64,000 nucleotides of DNA from an uncultured Clostridium sp. (lineage in GTDB: Bacteria; Bacillota; Clostridia; TANB77; CAG-508), in the NCBI GenBank assembly GCA_930980855.1, contig CAKNIZ010000001.1, positions 151,198 through 215,197 of the forward strand, given 5' to 3'. Position 1 is the first letter of the stretch. Each line of letters begins with the position of its first letter. The notes below the pieces were generated by a model. That model did no database searches. It was not told the DNA's origin and saw nothing but the letters and a program-made list of their open reading frames with translations. The translations under genes were made by a program, and so were the position numbers. Positions 30,558 through 41,462 of the stretch are shown one piece after another.

Positions 30558-31097
30558 TTATTTTTTGAAAGGCATTCCAAGAAGAGTTAATAGCTCTTTT
30601 GCCTCTTCATCAGTCTTCGCTGTTGTAACAAAAATTATATCCATTCCTCTAATTTTATCAACTTTATCATATTCTATTTCAGGGAATATTAATTGTTCTT
30701 TTACACCCATAGAGTAATTTCCTCTACCATCAAAAGAATTTTCAGATACTCCTCTAAAATCTCTAACTCTTGGAAGTGCTACATTAAATAATTTGTATGC
30801 AAAGTCATACATTTTTCCTTTTCTTAATGTAACTTTTACACCTACATTAACTCCTGCTCTTAATTTGAAAGCTGCTATTGACTTTTTAGATTTTGTAATT
30901 ATTGGTTTTTGACCAGTAATTGTTGTTATATCTTTTACAGCTCCTTCTAGTGATTTAGGATCTTCCTTTGTATCTCCTAAACCAATGTTTAATACTATTT
31001 TATCTAACTTTGGAACTTCCATTATTGATTTATATCCAAACTTTTTCATTAAAGCTGGAACTATTTCTTTTTCATATTGTTCTCTTAATATTTCCAT
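30558..31097 (-). CDS. rplE: 50S ribosomal protein L5
   Basis: [36 protein letters not shown]. Confidence 0.98.
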   Translation of the reverse strand: MEILREQYEKEIVPALMKKFGYKSIMEVPKLDKIVLNIGLGDTKEDPKSLEGAVKDITTITGQKPIITKSKKSIAAFKLRAGVNVGVKVTLRKGKMYDFAYKLFNVALPRVRDFRGVSENSFDGRGNYSMGVKEQLIFPEIEYDKVDKIRGMDIIFVTTAKTDEEAKELLTLLGMPFKK

Positions 31098-31125
31098 AAG
31101 TCTTAAATAGACCTCCTTTCTTCAA

Positions 31126-31443
31126 TTATTTACTATTCTTTAATTCTGCTCCGCAAGCTTTGCAAATACGCACTTTTCCATTTTCTGTTACTTTGTAACC
31201 TACTCTTACTGCTTTTCCGCATTTTGGGCAAACTACTGCAACTTTGCTAGAATTTATTGGATGTTCAGAAGCTATTATTCCTCCTTCTTCGCCTGCTTTT
31301 CTAGGTTTTGTTGCTCTTTTTCTTATATTAACATCTTTTACAACAATTTTATTTTTCTTAGGAATTACTTCTAATATTTCTCCAGTTTTTCCTTTATCGT
31401 TTCCAGATAATACTTTTACATTATCTCCTTTTCTCAATTTCAT
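31126..31443 (-). CDS. rplX: 50S ribosomal protein L24
   Basis: KGDNVKVLSGNDKGKTGEILEVIPKKNKIVVKDVN. Confidence 0.97.
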   Translation of the reverse strand: MKLRKGDNVKVLSGNDKGKTGEILEVIPKKNKIVVKDVNIRKRATKPRKAGEEGGIIASEHPINSSKVAVVCPKCGKAVRVGYKVTENGKVRICKACGAELKNSK

Positions 31444-31463
31444 ATATTTTTCACCTCTTTCTA

Positions 31464-31832
31464 TTATAAAACTTCTGGTGCTAGAGATAATATTTTCATG
31501 TAATCATTATCTCTTAATTCTCTTGCAACAGGTCCAAATATACGTGTTCCTCTTGGTGTTTTATCGTCTTTTATTATAACTGCTGCGTTTTCATCAAATC
31601 TAACCATTGTTCCGTCAGCTCTTCTTATAGGCTTTTTAGTTCTAACTACAACTGCTTTTACAACATCGCCTTTTTTTACAACGCCACCTGGTGTTGCACT
31701 TTTGACAGAAGCAACTATAACATCTCCAACAGATGCATATTTTCTATATGATCCACCTAGAGCTCTTATACACATTATTTCTTTAGCTCCAGTGTTATCT
31801 GCTACTTTTAGTATAGTTTGTTGCTGTACCAT
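31464..31832 (-). CDS. rplN: 50S ribosomal protein L14
   Basis: [27 protein letters not shown]. Confidence 0.98.
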   Translation of the reverse strand: MVQQQTILKVADNTGAKEIMCIRALGGSYRKYASVGDVIVASVKSATPGGVVKKGDVVKAVVVRTKKPIRRADGTMVRFDENAAVIIKDDKTPRGTRIFGPVARELRDNDYMKILSLAPEVL

Positions 31833-31856
31833 AGCATGATTCCTCCTTTTTTACTA

Positions 31857-32120
31857 TTATTTTATTACTGCCTTTTCAACTATTTCCACAACTCTCCATC
31901 TTTTGTCTTTTGATAGAGGTCTTGTTTCCATAACTTTTACTGTATCTCCAATTTGGCATTTATTTTCTTCATCATGGGCTTTTAGTTTGTATGTTGATTT
32001 TTTTATTTTTCCATATGTCTTATCCATTTTTCTTGTTTCAACTGCAACTACTATTGTTTTGTCCATCTTGTCTGATACTACTTTGCCAATCATTGTTTTA
32101 CGAAGATTTCTTTCTACCAT
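31857..32120 (-). CDS. rpsQ: 30S ribosomal protein S17
   Basis: [22 protein letters not shown]. Confidence 0.97.
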   Translation of the reverse strand: MVERNLRKTMIGKVVSDKMDKTIVVAVETRKMDKTYGKIKKSTYKLKAHDEENKCQIGDTVKVMETRPLSKDKRWRVVEIVEKAVIK

Positions 32121-32137
32121 TATGGTATCTCCTTTCT

Positions 32138-32353
32138 TTATTTTTTACTTTCTTCTAACTTTCTTTCTGTTAGAATTGTATTTATTCTTGCAATGTCTTT
32201 CTTTACTTCCTTGATTTTCATAGGATTATCTAATCCATTTGTTGCTAAACTAAATCTTAATTTGAATAATTCGGTCTTTAGTTCGCTTAATTCTTTTTCT
32301 AAATCAGGTGAAGACATTTCTCTTATTTTACTAATCTTCATCTTTATCACCAC
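32138..32353 (-). CDS. rpmC: 50S ribosomal protein L29
   Basis: [25 protein letters not shown]. Confidence 0.96.
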   Translation of the reverse strand: MVIKMKISKIREMSSPDLEKELSELKTELFKLRFSLATNGLDNPMKIKEVKKDIARINTILTERKLEESKK

Positions 32354-32762
32354 CTATTTCAGTTTCTTTTTTTACAAATTTAGCTTTAACAGATAGTTTG
32401 TTTCCAGCAAGACGTAATGCTTCTCTTGCAACATCTTCTGAAACTCCTCCCATTTCGAACATAATTCTTCCTGGTTTTACAGGAGCTACCCAATATTCAA
32501 CAGCACCTTTTCCTTTACCCATACGAGTACCTATTGGTTTACTTGTTATTGGTTTGTCTGGGAAGATTTTAATCCAAACTTTTCCGCCTCTTTTAATATA
32601 TCTTGTCATAGCAACACGGGCTGCTTCTATTTGGTTTGAAGTAATTAAACCAAGTTCTAAAGCTTCTAATCCATATTCTCCGTCTGTAACTTTATTTCCT
32701 CTTGTTGCTTTTCCTCTTATTCTACCTTTTTGTTGTTTTCTATATTTAGTCTTTTTTGGCAT
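32331..32762 (-). CDS. rplP: 50S ribosomal protein L16
   Basis: [25 protein letters not shown]. Confidence 0.97.
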   Translation of the reverse strand: MPKKTKYRKQQKGRIRGKATRGNKVTDGEYGLEALELGLITSNQIEAARVAMTRYIKRGGKVWIKIFPDKPITSKPIGTRMGKGKGAVEYWVAPVKPGRIMFEMGGVSEDVAREALRLAGNKLSVKAKFVKKETEIGGDKDED

Positions 32763-32770
32763 TAATGGCA

Positions 32771-33433
32771 TTATTTTTCTCCTCCTTCCACTTTATCTTT
32801 TTTTGATGGAAGAACTTCTCCTTTATATATCCAAACTTTAATTCCTATTTTTCCATATGTTGTATTTGCTTCTGCAAATCCATAGTCAATGTCTGCTCTT
32901 AAAGTTTGAAGAGGAACTGTTCCTTCTTTATAAAATTCAGTTCTAGCCATGTCTGCTCCACCTAATCTACCAGATACTGAAGTTTTAATTCCTAAAGCAC
33001 CTGCTTTCATAGCTTTTTGCATACATTGTTTCATTGCTCTTCTGAATGAAATTCTTCTTTCTAGTTGGCCTGCGATATTTTCTGCAACTAGTTGAGCATT
33101 TGTATCAACATCTTTAACTTCTACTATGTTTAAGTTAACTTGTTTATTAATCATTTTTTCAATTTCTGCTTTTAAGCTTTCAGCTAAATTTCCACCTTTT
33201 CCTATTACTAGTCCAGGTTTTGCTGTATAAACATTTATTTTAACAAATTTTGGTGTTCTTTCTATTTCTACTTTTGAAATTCCACTTACATATAATTTTT
33301 TCTTAACATATTCACGGATTTTGTGGTCTTCTACTAGATAGTCGCCAAAATGTTTTGAATCTGCATACCATTTTGAGCTCCAATCATTGATAACGCCAAC
33401 TCTGTATCCACGTGGATCTACCTTTTGTCCCAT
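32771..33433 (-). CDS. rpsC: 30S ribosomal protein S3
   Basis: [26 protein letters not shown] domain VIGKGG. Confidence 0.98.
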   Translation of the reverse strand: MGQKVDPRGYRVGVINDWSSKWYADSKHFGDYLVEDHKIREYVKKKLYVSGISKVEIERTPKFVKINVYTAKPGLVIGKGGNLAESLKAEIEKMINKQVNLNIVEVKDVDTNAQLVAENIAGQLERRISFRRAMKQCMQKAMKAGALGIKTSVSGRLGGADMARTEFYKEGTVPLQTLRADIDYGFAEANTTYGKIGIKVWIYKGEVLPSKKDKVEGGEK

Positions 33434-33457
33434 ATGTTTAAGCCTCCTTCTTTCTTT

Positions 33458-34009
33458 CTATACACGTTCTTTTAATACTATTGTAGTATTACTTGTTCTT
33501 TTTCTAATTCTAACTGCTGAACCTTTTGCAGCTGGTCTTATTCTCTTTAATGTTGGACCTTGATTAGAATATATTTCAGCTATATATAATTTGCTATGAG
33601 CCATTTGATGGTTATTTTCAGCATTTGCAATAGCTGATTTTAATAATTTTTCTAATACTTCACTTCCTGCTTTTGGTGTGAATTTTAAAATTGCTAATGC
33701 TTCATCAACATTTTTTCCTCTTATTAAGTTTGCAACTATAGCAATTTTTCTACTAGAAATTCTTGCATATTTTACTGTAGCTTTTGCTACTAATTCATCA
33801 GCACTATTATTTTCTTTATTCTCTTTAACTTTTACAGTTTCTTTTACTGCTTCTACTTTCTTTTCAGCTGTTTTTGTTTCTGTTTTCTTTACATCTGATT
33901 TTTTTGCTGGTGCACTTTTCTTTTCAGCTGTCTTTGTAGTAGTTTTTGCTTTACTACTAGTTTCTTTCTTTGAAGCTGTATCTACTTTCTTTTCTTTTTC
34001 GTCTGCCAC
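33458..34009 (-). CDS. rplV: 50S ribosomal protein L22 with long Lys/Ala/Thr-rich N-terminal extension
   Basis: L22 core [34 protein letters not shown] after about 70 low-complexity residues. Confidence 0.95.
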   Translation of the reverse strand: MADEKEKKVDTASKKETSSKAKTTTKTAEKKSAPAKKSDVKKTETKTAEKKVEAVKETVKVKENKENNSADELVAKATVKYARISSRKIAIVANLIRGKNVDEALAILKFTPKAGSEVLEKLLKSAIANAENNHQMAHSKLYIAEIYSNQGPTLKRIRPAAKGSAVRIRKRTSNTTIVLKERV

Positions 34010-34034
34010 TGTAATTACCTCCTTCTTTTATTTA

Positions 34035-34313
34035 TTATTTTGTTGTTGTTGTTTTATCTCCTGCATGACCTTTGAATGTTCTTGTAGGAGCAAATTCACC
34101 TAATTTATGTCCAATCATTTCTTCTGTAATATAAATTGGAACATGTTTTCTTCCATCATGAACAGCGATTGTATGACCAACCATTTGTGGATATATTGTA
34201 GAAGCTCTTGACCATGTCTTTAAAACTTCTTTATTTCCATTTTCATTCATAGCTTCGATTCTTTTTAAAAGTTTTTCTTCTACAAATGGTTTTTTCTTGC
34301 TTGATCTTGACAT
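34035..34313 (-). CDS. rpsS: 30S ribosomal protein S19
   Basis: [46 protein letters not shown]. Confidence 0.98.
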   Translation of the reverse strand: MSRSSKKKPFVEEKLLKRIEAMNENGNKEVLKTWSRASTIYPQMVGHTIAVHDGRKHVPIYITEEMIGHKLGEFAPTRTFKGHAGDKTTTTK

Positions 34314-34362
34314 AATATTCTCCTTTCTTTTATGGGAAGGGGCTTTTAGCCCTTCCTATTTT

Positions 34363-35190
34363 TTATTTTCTTCTCTTTGTAATTAATCTATTTGATTTTT
34401 TATGTTTTGCTCTTGTCTTATATCCAAGTGCTGGTTTACCCCAAGGTGTCATTGGTCCAGAATGTCCTACTGGAGCTCTTCCTTCACCACCACCATGTGG
34501 GTGATCTACTGGGTTCATAACAGAACCTCTAACTGTTGGACGAATACCTAAATGTCTTGTTCTTCCTGCTTTTCCTAATTTGATGTTTTCGTGTTCTTCG
34601 TTTCCAATTTCTCCGATTGTAGCTTTACATCTAGCTAATACTAATCTCATTTCTCCTGATGGTAATCTTAGATGAGCATATTTTCCTTCTTTAGCCATTA
34701 ATTGTGCTGATTGTCCAGCTGCTCTTACTAGTTTTCCACCTTGGTTTGGATTAATTTCTATATTGTGAATTAATGTACCTACTGGTATATTTTCTAATTT
34801 TAAGCAGTTTCCTGGTTTTATATCTGCTGTTTCAGCTGATATAACCTTATCTCCATCTTTTAATCCTTTTGGTGCTAATATGTAAGCAAGTGTTCCATCT
34901 GTATATTTTATTAAAGCAATATTAGCACTTCTGTTTGGATCATATTCGATTCCGATAACTTCTGCTTCCATATCTGTTTTATTTCTTTTAAAATCAATTA
35001 TTCTGTATTTTTGTCTGTTTCCACCGCCTTGATGTCTAACTGTGATTTTTCCTTGAGCATTTCTTCCTGCATTCTTTTTCTTTACTGTAAGTAATGATTT
35101 TTCAGGAGTTTTCTTTGTTATTTCAGAAAAATCAGAAACAGTCATATTTCTAAGTGATGGAGTAATTGGTCTAAACTTTTTAGTTCCCAT
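34363..35190 (-). CDS. rplB: 50S ribosomal protein L2
   Basis: [29 protein letters not shown]. Confidence 0.98.
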   Translation of the reverse strand: MGTKKFRPITPSLRNMTVSDFSEITKKTPEKSLLTVKKKNAGRNAQGKITVRHQGGGNRQKYRIIDFKRNKTDMEAEVIGIEYDPNRSANIALIKYTDGTLAYILAPKGLKDGDKVISAETADIKPGNCLKLENIPVGTLIHNIEINPNQGGKLVRAAGQSAQLMAKEGKYAHLRLPSGEMRLVLARCKATIGEIGNEEHENIKLGKAGRTRHLGIRPTVRGSVMNPVDHPHGGGEGRAPVGHSGPMTPWGKPALGYKTRAKHKKSNRLITKRRK

Positions 35191-35301
35191 TTTTATTTGT
35201 CTCCTTATTATTATATTTGTAGATTTTTTCCTGCTCTACATGCAGATATTTTTTTATTATCCTAGTTTAATCTAGATATTAAATTTAAGTTACTTAATTA
35301 A

Positions 35302-35462
35302 ACAAATCAAAATGCCGATTTTCATTTGTTTTTTAGGTTCCTAGAAATTAGAGCCGAGTATAGCAAGGCAACTGAATTCAAAAAGCTGAAACTGTATATA
35401 TTATACGTTGAAGTTTTTTGAATGAAAGTTAACGAAGCTAGACGAAGGCTATAATTTTTAGG
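35302..35462 (-). promoter_or_regulatory. Structured RNA in the rplW-rplB intergenic spacer
   Basis: Minus strand CCTAAAAATTATAGCC/GGCTCTAATTTCTAGG with nested arms, then hairpin ACAAATGAAAAT-CGGC-ATTTTGATTTGT. Confidence 0.6.
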
Positions 35463-35805
35463 CTCCCATGAATTCATCAATAGAATCCTTATATTTCTTA
35501 GAAACTTTTGTAACTTTTCCGCCTTTTGCCATATATGATACATCTCCTGGATTTGTATCTATAGTAACAATAGCCTTTTTCCAGTCAGAAGTTTTTCCTA
35601 CACTTCTTCCTACTCTTTTTTCTTTTCCTTTTACAGTCATTGTATTAACTTTTAATACTTTAACTTCAAATAATTTTTCTACTGCTCTTGCAATATCTAC
35701 CTTTGTAGCGTTCTTATTTACTTTAAAGGTATACTTACCAAGATTTATTCCATCATTGCTCTTTTCTGTAACTACAGGAGCAATTATTATATCTTCTGGT
35801 CTCAT
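35458..35805 (-). CDS. rplW: 50S ribosomal protein L23
   Basis: [45 protein letters not shown]. Confidence 0.97.
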   Translation of the reverse strand: MRPEDIIIAPVVTEKSNDGINLGKYTFKVNKNATKVDIARAVEKLFEVKVLKVNTMTVKGKEKRVGRSVGKTSDWKKAIVTIDTNPGDVSYMAKGGKVTKVSKKYKDSIDEFMGA

Positions 35806-36428
35806 TATGCGTACACCTCCTCTAATTTTTTAACAGTATCTTCTGTTACTACTAATTTACTATATTTTAATAAATCGTAAGCATTTATTGTATTTACTGT
35901 TAATGTTTTTACACCTTCTATATTTCTAGCTGATTTTTGTACATTTTCATTGTTTTCTGGTAATAATACTAATGCTTTTCCTTCAACTTTTAGGTTAGCA
36001 AATATTTTAACCATTTCAGCTGTTTTGATTTCTTTTAATTGTAGTTTATCTACAACTACTAATTCGTTTGAAGAAACTTTAGAACTTAATATAGATTTAA
36101 TTGCTAGTCTCTTCTCTTTTTTGTTTACTTTATATGTGTAAGAACGAGATCTTGGTCCTAATGCTATACCACCTTTTATCCATTGTGGAGCTCTTATAGA
36201 TCCTTGTCTTGCACGTCCTGTTCCTTTTTGTCTCCATGGCTTTCTTCCACCACCAGATACTTCTGCTCTTGTTTTTGTGTTTTGAGTTCCTTGTCTTTGA
36301 TTTGCTAAGTAATTTACAACTACACTATGAACTACATTTTCATTTGGTTCTATTCCAAATACATTTTCATTTAGTTCAAGTTCTTTAACTTTCTTTCCAT
36401 CTATACTTAATACGTCTACTTTAGGCAT
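35805..36428 (-). CDS. rplD: 50S ribosomal protein L4
   Basis: [22 protein letters not shown]. Confidence 0.98.
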   Translation of the reverse strand: MPKVDVLSIDGKKVKELELNENVFGIEPNENVVHSVVVNYLANQRQGTQNTKTRAEVSGGGRKPWRQKGTGRARQGSIRAPQWIKGGIALGPRSRSYTYKVNKKEKRLAIKSILSSKVSSNELVVVDKLQLKEIKTAEMVKIFANLKVEGKALVLLPENNENVQKSARNIEGVKTLTVNTINAYDLLKYSKLVVTEDTVKKLEEVYA

Positions 36429-36444
36429 CTTCTTTCCTCCTTCC

Positions 36445-37074
36445 TTAAGCTTTTACACTTGATTTTATTTTTAATATTGATCCTTTAGCTCCAGGAACAC
36501 TTCCTTTTACTAAAATTACGTTTTTATCTAAATCCACTTTTATAACTTCTAAGTTTTGGATTGTTACTGTTACAGTTCCCATATGTCCTGGTAATTTTTT
36601 ACCTGGGAATACTCTACCTGGTGTTGATGTTGGTCCCATTGAACCAGGTCTTCTATGATACATAGAACCATGTCCCATAGGTCCTCTTGATTGTCCATGA
36701 CGTTTGATAACACCTTGGAATCCTTTTCCTTTTGAAGTCCCTTGAATGTCTACTCTATCTCCAACTGAAAATACATCAGCTTTTAATTCATCTCCAACAT
36801 TCATTCCTTCTATTGAATCTAATCTAAATTCTCTTAAATATTTTTTTGGAGCTAATTTATTTTTGCTTAAATGTCCTAATCTTGGTTTATTAAGCTTACT
36901 TTCTTTAACATCTCCAAATCCTAATTGAACTGCTTGATATCCATCTTGTTCTACAGTTTTTATTTGTGTAACTGTACATGGAGTAGCTTCAATTACTGTT
37001 ACTGGAATAACTTTTCCTTCTTCATCAAATATTTGTGTCATTCCAACTTTTTTTCCTATTAATGCTTTCTTCAT
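36445..37074 (-). CDS. rplC: 50S ribosomal protein L3
   Basis: [46 protein letters not shown]. Confidence 0.98.
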   Translation of the reverse strand: MKKALIGKKVGMTQIFDEEGKVIPVTVIEATPCTVTQIKTVEQDGYQAVQLGFGDVKESKLNKPRLGHLSKNKLAPKKYLREFRLDSIEGMNVGDELKADVFSVGDRVDIQGTSKGKGFQGVIKRHGQSRGPMGHGSMYHRRPGSMGPTSTPGRVFPGKKLPGHMGTVTVTIQNLEVIKVDLDKNVILVKGSVPGAKGSILKIKSSVKA

Positions 37075-37130
37075 ATTTTCCCTCCTATTGGCTGACTTTT
37101 ATAGCCAGCATAGCTATTTTAATTTTATTA

Positions 37131-37484
37131 TTATAATTTTATTTCTATATCAACACCTGCTGGTAATTCAATTTTCATTAAACTATCAACTGTTTTTTGT
37201 GTTGGATAAAGAATGTCGATAACTCTTTTATGAGTTCTTAATTCGAATTGTTCTCTTGAATCTTTGTGTTTGTGTGGAGAACGTATAACTGTTACAACTT
37301 CCTTTTCTGTTGGAAGTGGAATAGGTCCTGAAACTTTTGCTCCTGTCTTTTTAGCAGTATCTACTATTTTCTCAGCAGACTGTTCTAAAACTACATGATC
37401 ATAAGCCTTTAGTCTTATTCTGATTTTTTCGCTTTTTGCAGCATTTGTTTTTGTAACTGTTTTTTCTGCATCCTTCTTTGCCAT
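37131..37484 (-). CDS. rpsJ: 30S ribosomal protein S10 (N-terminal extension)
   Basis: [41 protein letters not shown]. Confidence 0.97.
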   Translation of the reverse strand: MAKKDAEKTVTKTNAAKSEKIRIRLKAYDHVVLEQSAEKIVDTAKKTGAKVSGPIPLPTEKEVVTVIRSPHKHKDSREQFELRTHKRVIDILYPTQKTVDSLMKIELPAGVDIEIKL

Positions 37485-37509
37485 TGTTTTTCCCTCCTTA
37501 AAATTTTAA

Positions 37510-37719
37510 ATTTAAGCCGGAAGTTATAAACGCGCCCTTGTGTTTCTTTTTTCTTCAACACAAAATCCCAAGTTTGCATGAAAAATCTTGGGATAAGTGC
37601 TTAATTTTATAAAACTTACCGCCTTGGTCTTAGCCATGACATACTCCATAGAAGTTCCCTCCATCGCCTACTACTCTAGGCGTGTAGCCACATTCTACTT
37701 CAACGCATCTCTTTACATG
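37510..37719 (-). ncRNA. S10-operon leader RNA (putative cis-regulatory)
   Basis: About 235 nt leader between promoter and rpsJ; hairpins GCCTA-GAGTAG-TAGGC, TCCCAAG...CTTGGGA, TTGTGTT...AACACAA. Confidence 0.55.
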
Positions 37720-37726
37720 CTTTTTT

Positions 37727-37755
37727 ATTATATAACATAAAGCTAGTAAAGTCAA
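37727..37755 (-). promoter_or_regulatory. Sigma-A promoter of the S10 operon
   Basis: Minus strand TTGACT-17 nt-TATAAT. Confidence 0.8.
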
Positions 37756-37792
37756 TAGTTTTGGTGATTTTATTTTGTATGAATCTTAAAAG

Positions 37793-38740
37793 CTATCTTT
37801 CCTTTTCATCTTTATTCACTATTTTCTTCTTCTGTTTATTTTTCCAACCATTTTCGAAAAGTGCTTCTATGTCATCTTCAGAAGCTTGTTTCATTTCTTC
37901 ATCTGGAAGTTTTATATAATAAATTGATTGATTACCATCATCAATTTTTATGCAATTAGCAAACTCTACATTAAATTCATCAATAGTATTCCTAACTAAA
38001 TCGTATTGCTTTACATACATACTTTCTTCATTAGTTAAGCATTTGCCCAAAGCCTCCAATAATAAATTTCTACTTTCTACATATCCTAAATCAGAAGGCA
38101 ATACATGTTTTTGTAAGAAATTTATTTTTCTTGAGATTATTTCTGCCTGAGCAAAGCTTGAGCTTTCTTTTCCATTTAGCAAATATCTTTTTACTTTTTC
38201 TTCGTTTTTTAGCTCTCCTGATACAAAATCTATAAAATCATCTAAATATACACCTTTAAAAGTATAACCTAATTTATTGTCTATTTCTCTTAATTCTTTT
38301 CTTGATATTATGTCATAATCATCTCCAGGTGATGTATAAGCGAAATTTTGAGTTCTCATTCCTGTTTGTATTCTATATAAATCTAACGTTAAATCAGCAA
38401 ATGTAATTAATCCATCACTGAATTTTATTTTTGTTCCGACATGATTAAATTTATAATCTTTGCTAACTTCTACAAGTTCTGACTCTATTCCTAATTCATT
38501 AAGTAAATCAATATAAATTTCACTTATAGATTTGCAAACCAAATGACTACTTTCATAATCTCTAATATTTACTTTCTGATTATACTTCTTGCCCAATAGT
38601 TCGTCTCTTAAATAAAAAACATTCATATCATAGGTCATTGTTTTTCCAAGTTTTAAATATAACCATCTCGCTTTTTCTAGTTCACTTAATCCTTCTGGTA
38701 TTTCTTTTAATAAATCAATATATTTTATTTTACGCTCCAT
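37793..38740 (-). CDS. Hypothetical transglutaminase-like (papain-fold) protein
   Basis: Possible Cys-His-Asp series: SHLVCKSISEIYIDLLNELGI ... YKFNHVGTKI ... ITFADLTLD. Confidence 0.5.
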   Translation of the reverse strand: MERKIKYIDLLKEIPEGLSELEKARWLYLKLGKTMTYDMNVFYLRDELLGKKYNQKVNIRDYESSHLVCKSISEIYIDLLNELGIESELVEVSKDYKFNHVGTKIKFSDGLITFADLTLDLYRIQTGMRTQNFAYTSPGDDYDIISRKELREIDNKLGYTFKGVYLDDFIDFVSGELKNEEKVKRYLLNGKESSSFAQAEIISRKINFLQKHVLPSDLGYVESRNLLLEALGKCLTNEESMYVKQYDLVRNTIDEFNVEFANCIKIDDGNQSIYYIKLPDEEMKQASEDDIEALFENGWKNKQKKKIVNKDEKER

Positions 38741-38762
38741 TTTTTACTCCTTTTTTATTTTA

Positions 38763-38877
38763 ATTGTATATTTAAATTTTGCAGTTCCGTGCAAGCGTTC
38801 AAACAAGCTGGAAGGCTTCCAGCGAAGTGCGTTTGGAGCGCAGCTCCCGCAAGGAACAAGAAATTTAAATATACAAT
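38763..38877. repeat. TTGTATATT-ended structured intergenic element, subtype II (copy D)
   Basis: ATTGTATATTTAAATTT ... AAATTTAAATATACAAT perfect 17 bp ends; internal GTTCC/GGAAC, GCTGGAAG/CTTCCAGC, GGAGC/GCTCC. Confidence 0.85.
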
Positions 38878-38881
38878 TCTA

Positions 38882-40156
38882 TTATATAATAAAATTTAAT
38901 ATATCTTCTTCTATATTTAATAATCTATTATATTTTGCTACTCTATCTGTTCTGCATGGAGCTCCTGTTTTTATTTGCATCGCATTTACTCCAACGGCTA
39001 AATCTGCTATAAAAGTATCTTCCGTTTCTCCTGAGCGATGAGAAATTATTGTTTTATAATTATTTTTCTTCGCTAACCTGATTGTTTCTAAAGTTTCTGT
39101 TAGTGTTCCTATCTGATTTGGTTTTATCAAAATTGCATTTGCAACTTCTTCTTTAACTCCCTTTATTAGTCTTTCAGGATTAGTAACAAAAAGGTCATCT
39201 CCTACTAATTGTACTTTATTTCCTATTTTCTTCGTTAGTTCTTTCCATACTTTCCAATCTTCTTCTGCTAGTCCATCTTCAACAGAATAAATAGGATATT
39301 TGTTTACCAAATCAACTATATAATCTATCATTTCTGCTTTTGTTTTATATTCATCTGTTTTCCAGAAATAATATCCTTCTTTATTAATCTTCTTTGCTTC
39401 TAAATGCATTTCTGTACTAGCTACATCTAACGCTAATTCAAAATCCTTTTTTTCTTTAAATCCAGCTTTATTGATTGCTTCTAATAATAGTTCTATGGCT
39501 TCTTCATCATTTTCTAAATTAGGAGCAAATCCACCTTCATCTCCAACAGAAGTTACTAAATTTTTCTTCTTTAGTATTTCTTTCAGTACCTTATATACCT
39601 CTACTCCCATTTGCATTATTTCTCTATAATTCTTTCCACCAACTGGTACTATCATAAATTCTTGTATATTTAGATTGTTATTCGCATGTTTTCCACCATT
39701 TAATACATTCATCATTGGCATAGGCATTACTTTTCCATTAATTCCGCCTATATATTTATATAAAGGAATATTTAAACTATTAGCTGCTGCTCTAGCAACT
39801 GCTAATGATACTCCCAATATACTATTTGCGCCCAATTTAGATTTATTAACTGTTCCATCAAGTTTTATCATTTTTTCATCTATTTCTAATTGATTAAACA
39901 CATTACAACCTATTAAAGCTTTAGAAATCTTTTTGTTTACATTTTCAATAGCTTTATACACACTTAGCCCATTATATGACTGCATGTCTCCATCTCTTAG
40001 CTCAACAGCCTCAAAACTTCCTGTTGAAGCTCCAGATGGCACCATTGCCATTCCTTCTATTCCACTCTCCAATCTAACAGTTACTTGAACTGTTGGATTT
40101 CCTCTTGAGTCTAGCACCTGAATTGCATTTAAATCATCAATAATTTCTTTTTTCAT
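38882..40156 (-). CDS. eno: Enolase
   Basis: [63 protein letters not shown]. Confidence 0.98.
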   Translation of the reverse strand: MKKEIIDDLNAIQVLDSRGNPTVQVTVRLESGIEGMAMVPSGASTGSFEAVELRDGDMQSYNGLSVYKAIENVNKKISKALIGCNVFNQLEIDEKMIKLDGTVNKSKLGANSILGVSLAVARAAANSLNIPLYKYIGGINGKVMPMPMMNVLNGGKHANNNLNIQEFMIVPVGGKNYREIMQMGVEVYKVLKEILKKKNLVTSVGDEGGFAPNLENDEEAIELLLEAINKAGFKEKKDFELALDVASTEMHLEAKKINKEGYYFWKTDEYKTKAEMIDYIVDLVNKYPIYSVEDGLAEEDWKVWKELTKKIGNKVQLVGDDLFVTNPERLIKGVKEEVANAILIKPNQIGTLTETLETIRLAKKNNYKTIISHRSGETEDTFIADLAVGVNAMQIKTGAPCRTDRVAKYNRLLNIEEDILNFII

Positions 40157-40226
40157 TATATAGCCTCCTATAAAATCTTTTTATGAAATTATTGACATTT
40201 TAGAGCTTATTATTCACTATATGTAA

Positions 40227-41027
40227 TTATTTTTCTATTTGCAATGATATTCTTCCACTTTTAGTATTACCTAAAATTTTATCTATTCTAAATCTACCTT
40301 TTCCTCTTATTGTTATATAATCACCTTCATTTACTATCTTAGAAGCACGCATTTCTTCTTTAAAATTCACAAATACTCTTTCTTCTTCTAAGTATTTATT
40401 TGCATCATTTCTTGAACATCGTGCAAGTTCACCAACAATACAATCTAACCTCATTGATGGTATATTTATTTTAATATATTCTTTTTCATTAGGTACATAT
40501 ATTAGCTCACTGATTTCTTTAATAGATACTTTTGATTTTTGAAATCTAGTTAACCCTACAATATTTGAACTGATATAATTTGCAATTTCCTTTTTGACTA
40601 TAATATCTGCTCCGTCGTCTCTTACTATTATATCACCTATCTTTTCTCTTTTTATTCCTAGTTTCATCAGTCCACCTAAATAATTTCTATGTTCATATTT
40701 TTCTTTAAGTTCATTTGGTAATTTTATACTTATTATATTTAAAAATTGTTCTATTAATTTTTCTTTTACATATTCTTTATCTATATTATCTGGATAAAAT
40801 ATAACTATTTTTCTTTCTGCTTCTTCATATCCTCCAACAAATACGTTACAGTCATTCTTTCTTTTATCTAGAATTTCTTTTACTATTCCTTGCTGTCTTA
40901 AATCTAGAAAATCTGTAGATTCAAATCTATTTCTGCTTTCTACAAATTTTATTTTATCTATTACTTTTGCTATCAATATTTTATCCTCATCATTTTGCAT
41001 TTTTGTTAATTCTATTTGCTTATTCAT
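40227..41027 (-). CDS. YlmH-like S4-domain RNA-binding protein
   Basis: RLDCIVGELARCSRNDANKYLEEERVFVNF S4-like domain; YlmH-like N-terminus. Confidence 0.8.
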   Translation of the reverse strand: MNKQIELTKMQNDEDKILIAKVIDKIKFVESRNRFESTDFLDLRQQGIVKEILDKRKNDCNVFVGGYEEAERKIVIFYPDNIDKEYVKEKLIEQFLNIISIKLPNELKEKYEHRNYLGGLMKLGIKREKIGDIIVRDDGADIIVKKEIANYISSNIVGLTRFQKSKVSIKEISELIYVPNEKEYIKINIPSMRLDCIVGELARCSRNDANKYLEEERVFVNFKEEMRASKIVNEGDYITIRGKGRFRIDKILGNTKSGRISLQIEK

Positions 41028-41109
41028 AATTCTCCTTTATTTTTTATATAGTTAAAATTCTAAAGCATTTTATACGTTACAATTTACAGCCTATTATTAA
41101 ATTCATATA

Positions 41110-41196
41110 ATTGTATATTCAAAATTTTGCAGTTTCGCGCAGCTTGGAGGACTTTATGTCCGACAGCAAGAAACCAAAAATTTTTGAATATACAAT
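41110..41196. repeat. TTGTATATT-ended structured intergenic element, subtype I (copy C)
   Basis: ATTGTATATTCAAAATTTTGCAGTTTCGCGCAGCTTGGAGGACTTTATGTCCGACAGCAAGAAACCAAAAATTTTTGAATATACAAT. Confidence 0.85.
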
Positions 41197-41288
41197 TCTA
41201 AAGTATTTTATACCACTTGAATTGTAACTTATTAATTGCCCTATTGCATTTGCTATATTTTTGTGCTATATTATTTAAGTATTAACAT

Positions 41289-41363
41289 TGGGGTATCGCC
41301 AAGTGGTAAGGCATCGGACTCTGACTCCGACATTCCTAAGTTCGAATCTTAGTACCCCAACCA
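41289..41363 (+). tRNA. tRNA-Gln (anticodon CUG), CCA encoded
   Basis: TGGGGTA/TACCCCA acceptor, anticodon loop CTCTGAC, GTTCGAATC T-arm, ACCA end. Confidence 0.93.
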
Positions 41364-41431
41364 ATTAAGTATTATGCGAACTTTAACATTTTATATTTTA
41401 GTCTTTTTCTAAATTATACTAAAGTTACAAA

Positions 41432-41457
41432 GCGGAGGGATGTCCCTCCGCCTTTTT
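41432..41457 (+). terminator. Rho-independent terminator downstream of tRNA-Gln
   Basis: GCGGAGGGA-TG-TCCCTCCGC-CTTTTT. Confidence 0.75.
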
Positions 41458-41462
41458 AGAGT

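Noticed and set aside
35322-35543. 73 aa minus-strand ORF overlapping rplW and the spacer
   Set aside because: Overlaps the 3' end of rplW out of frame and the structured spacer; no plausible domain.
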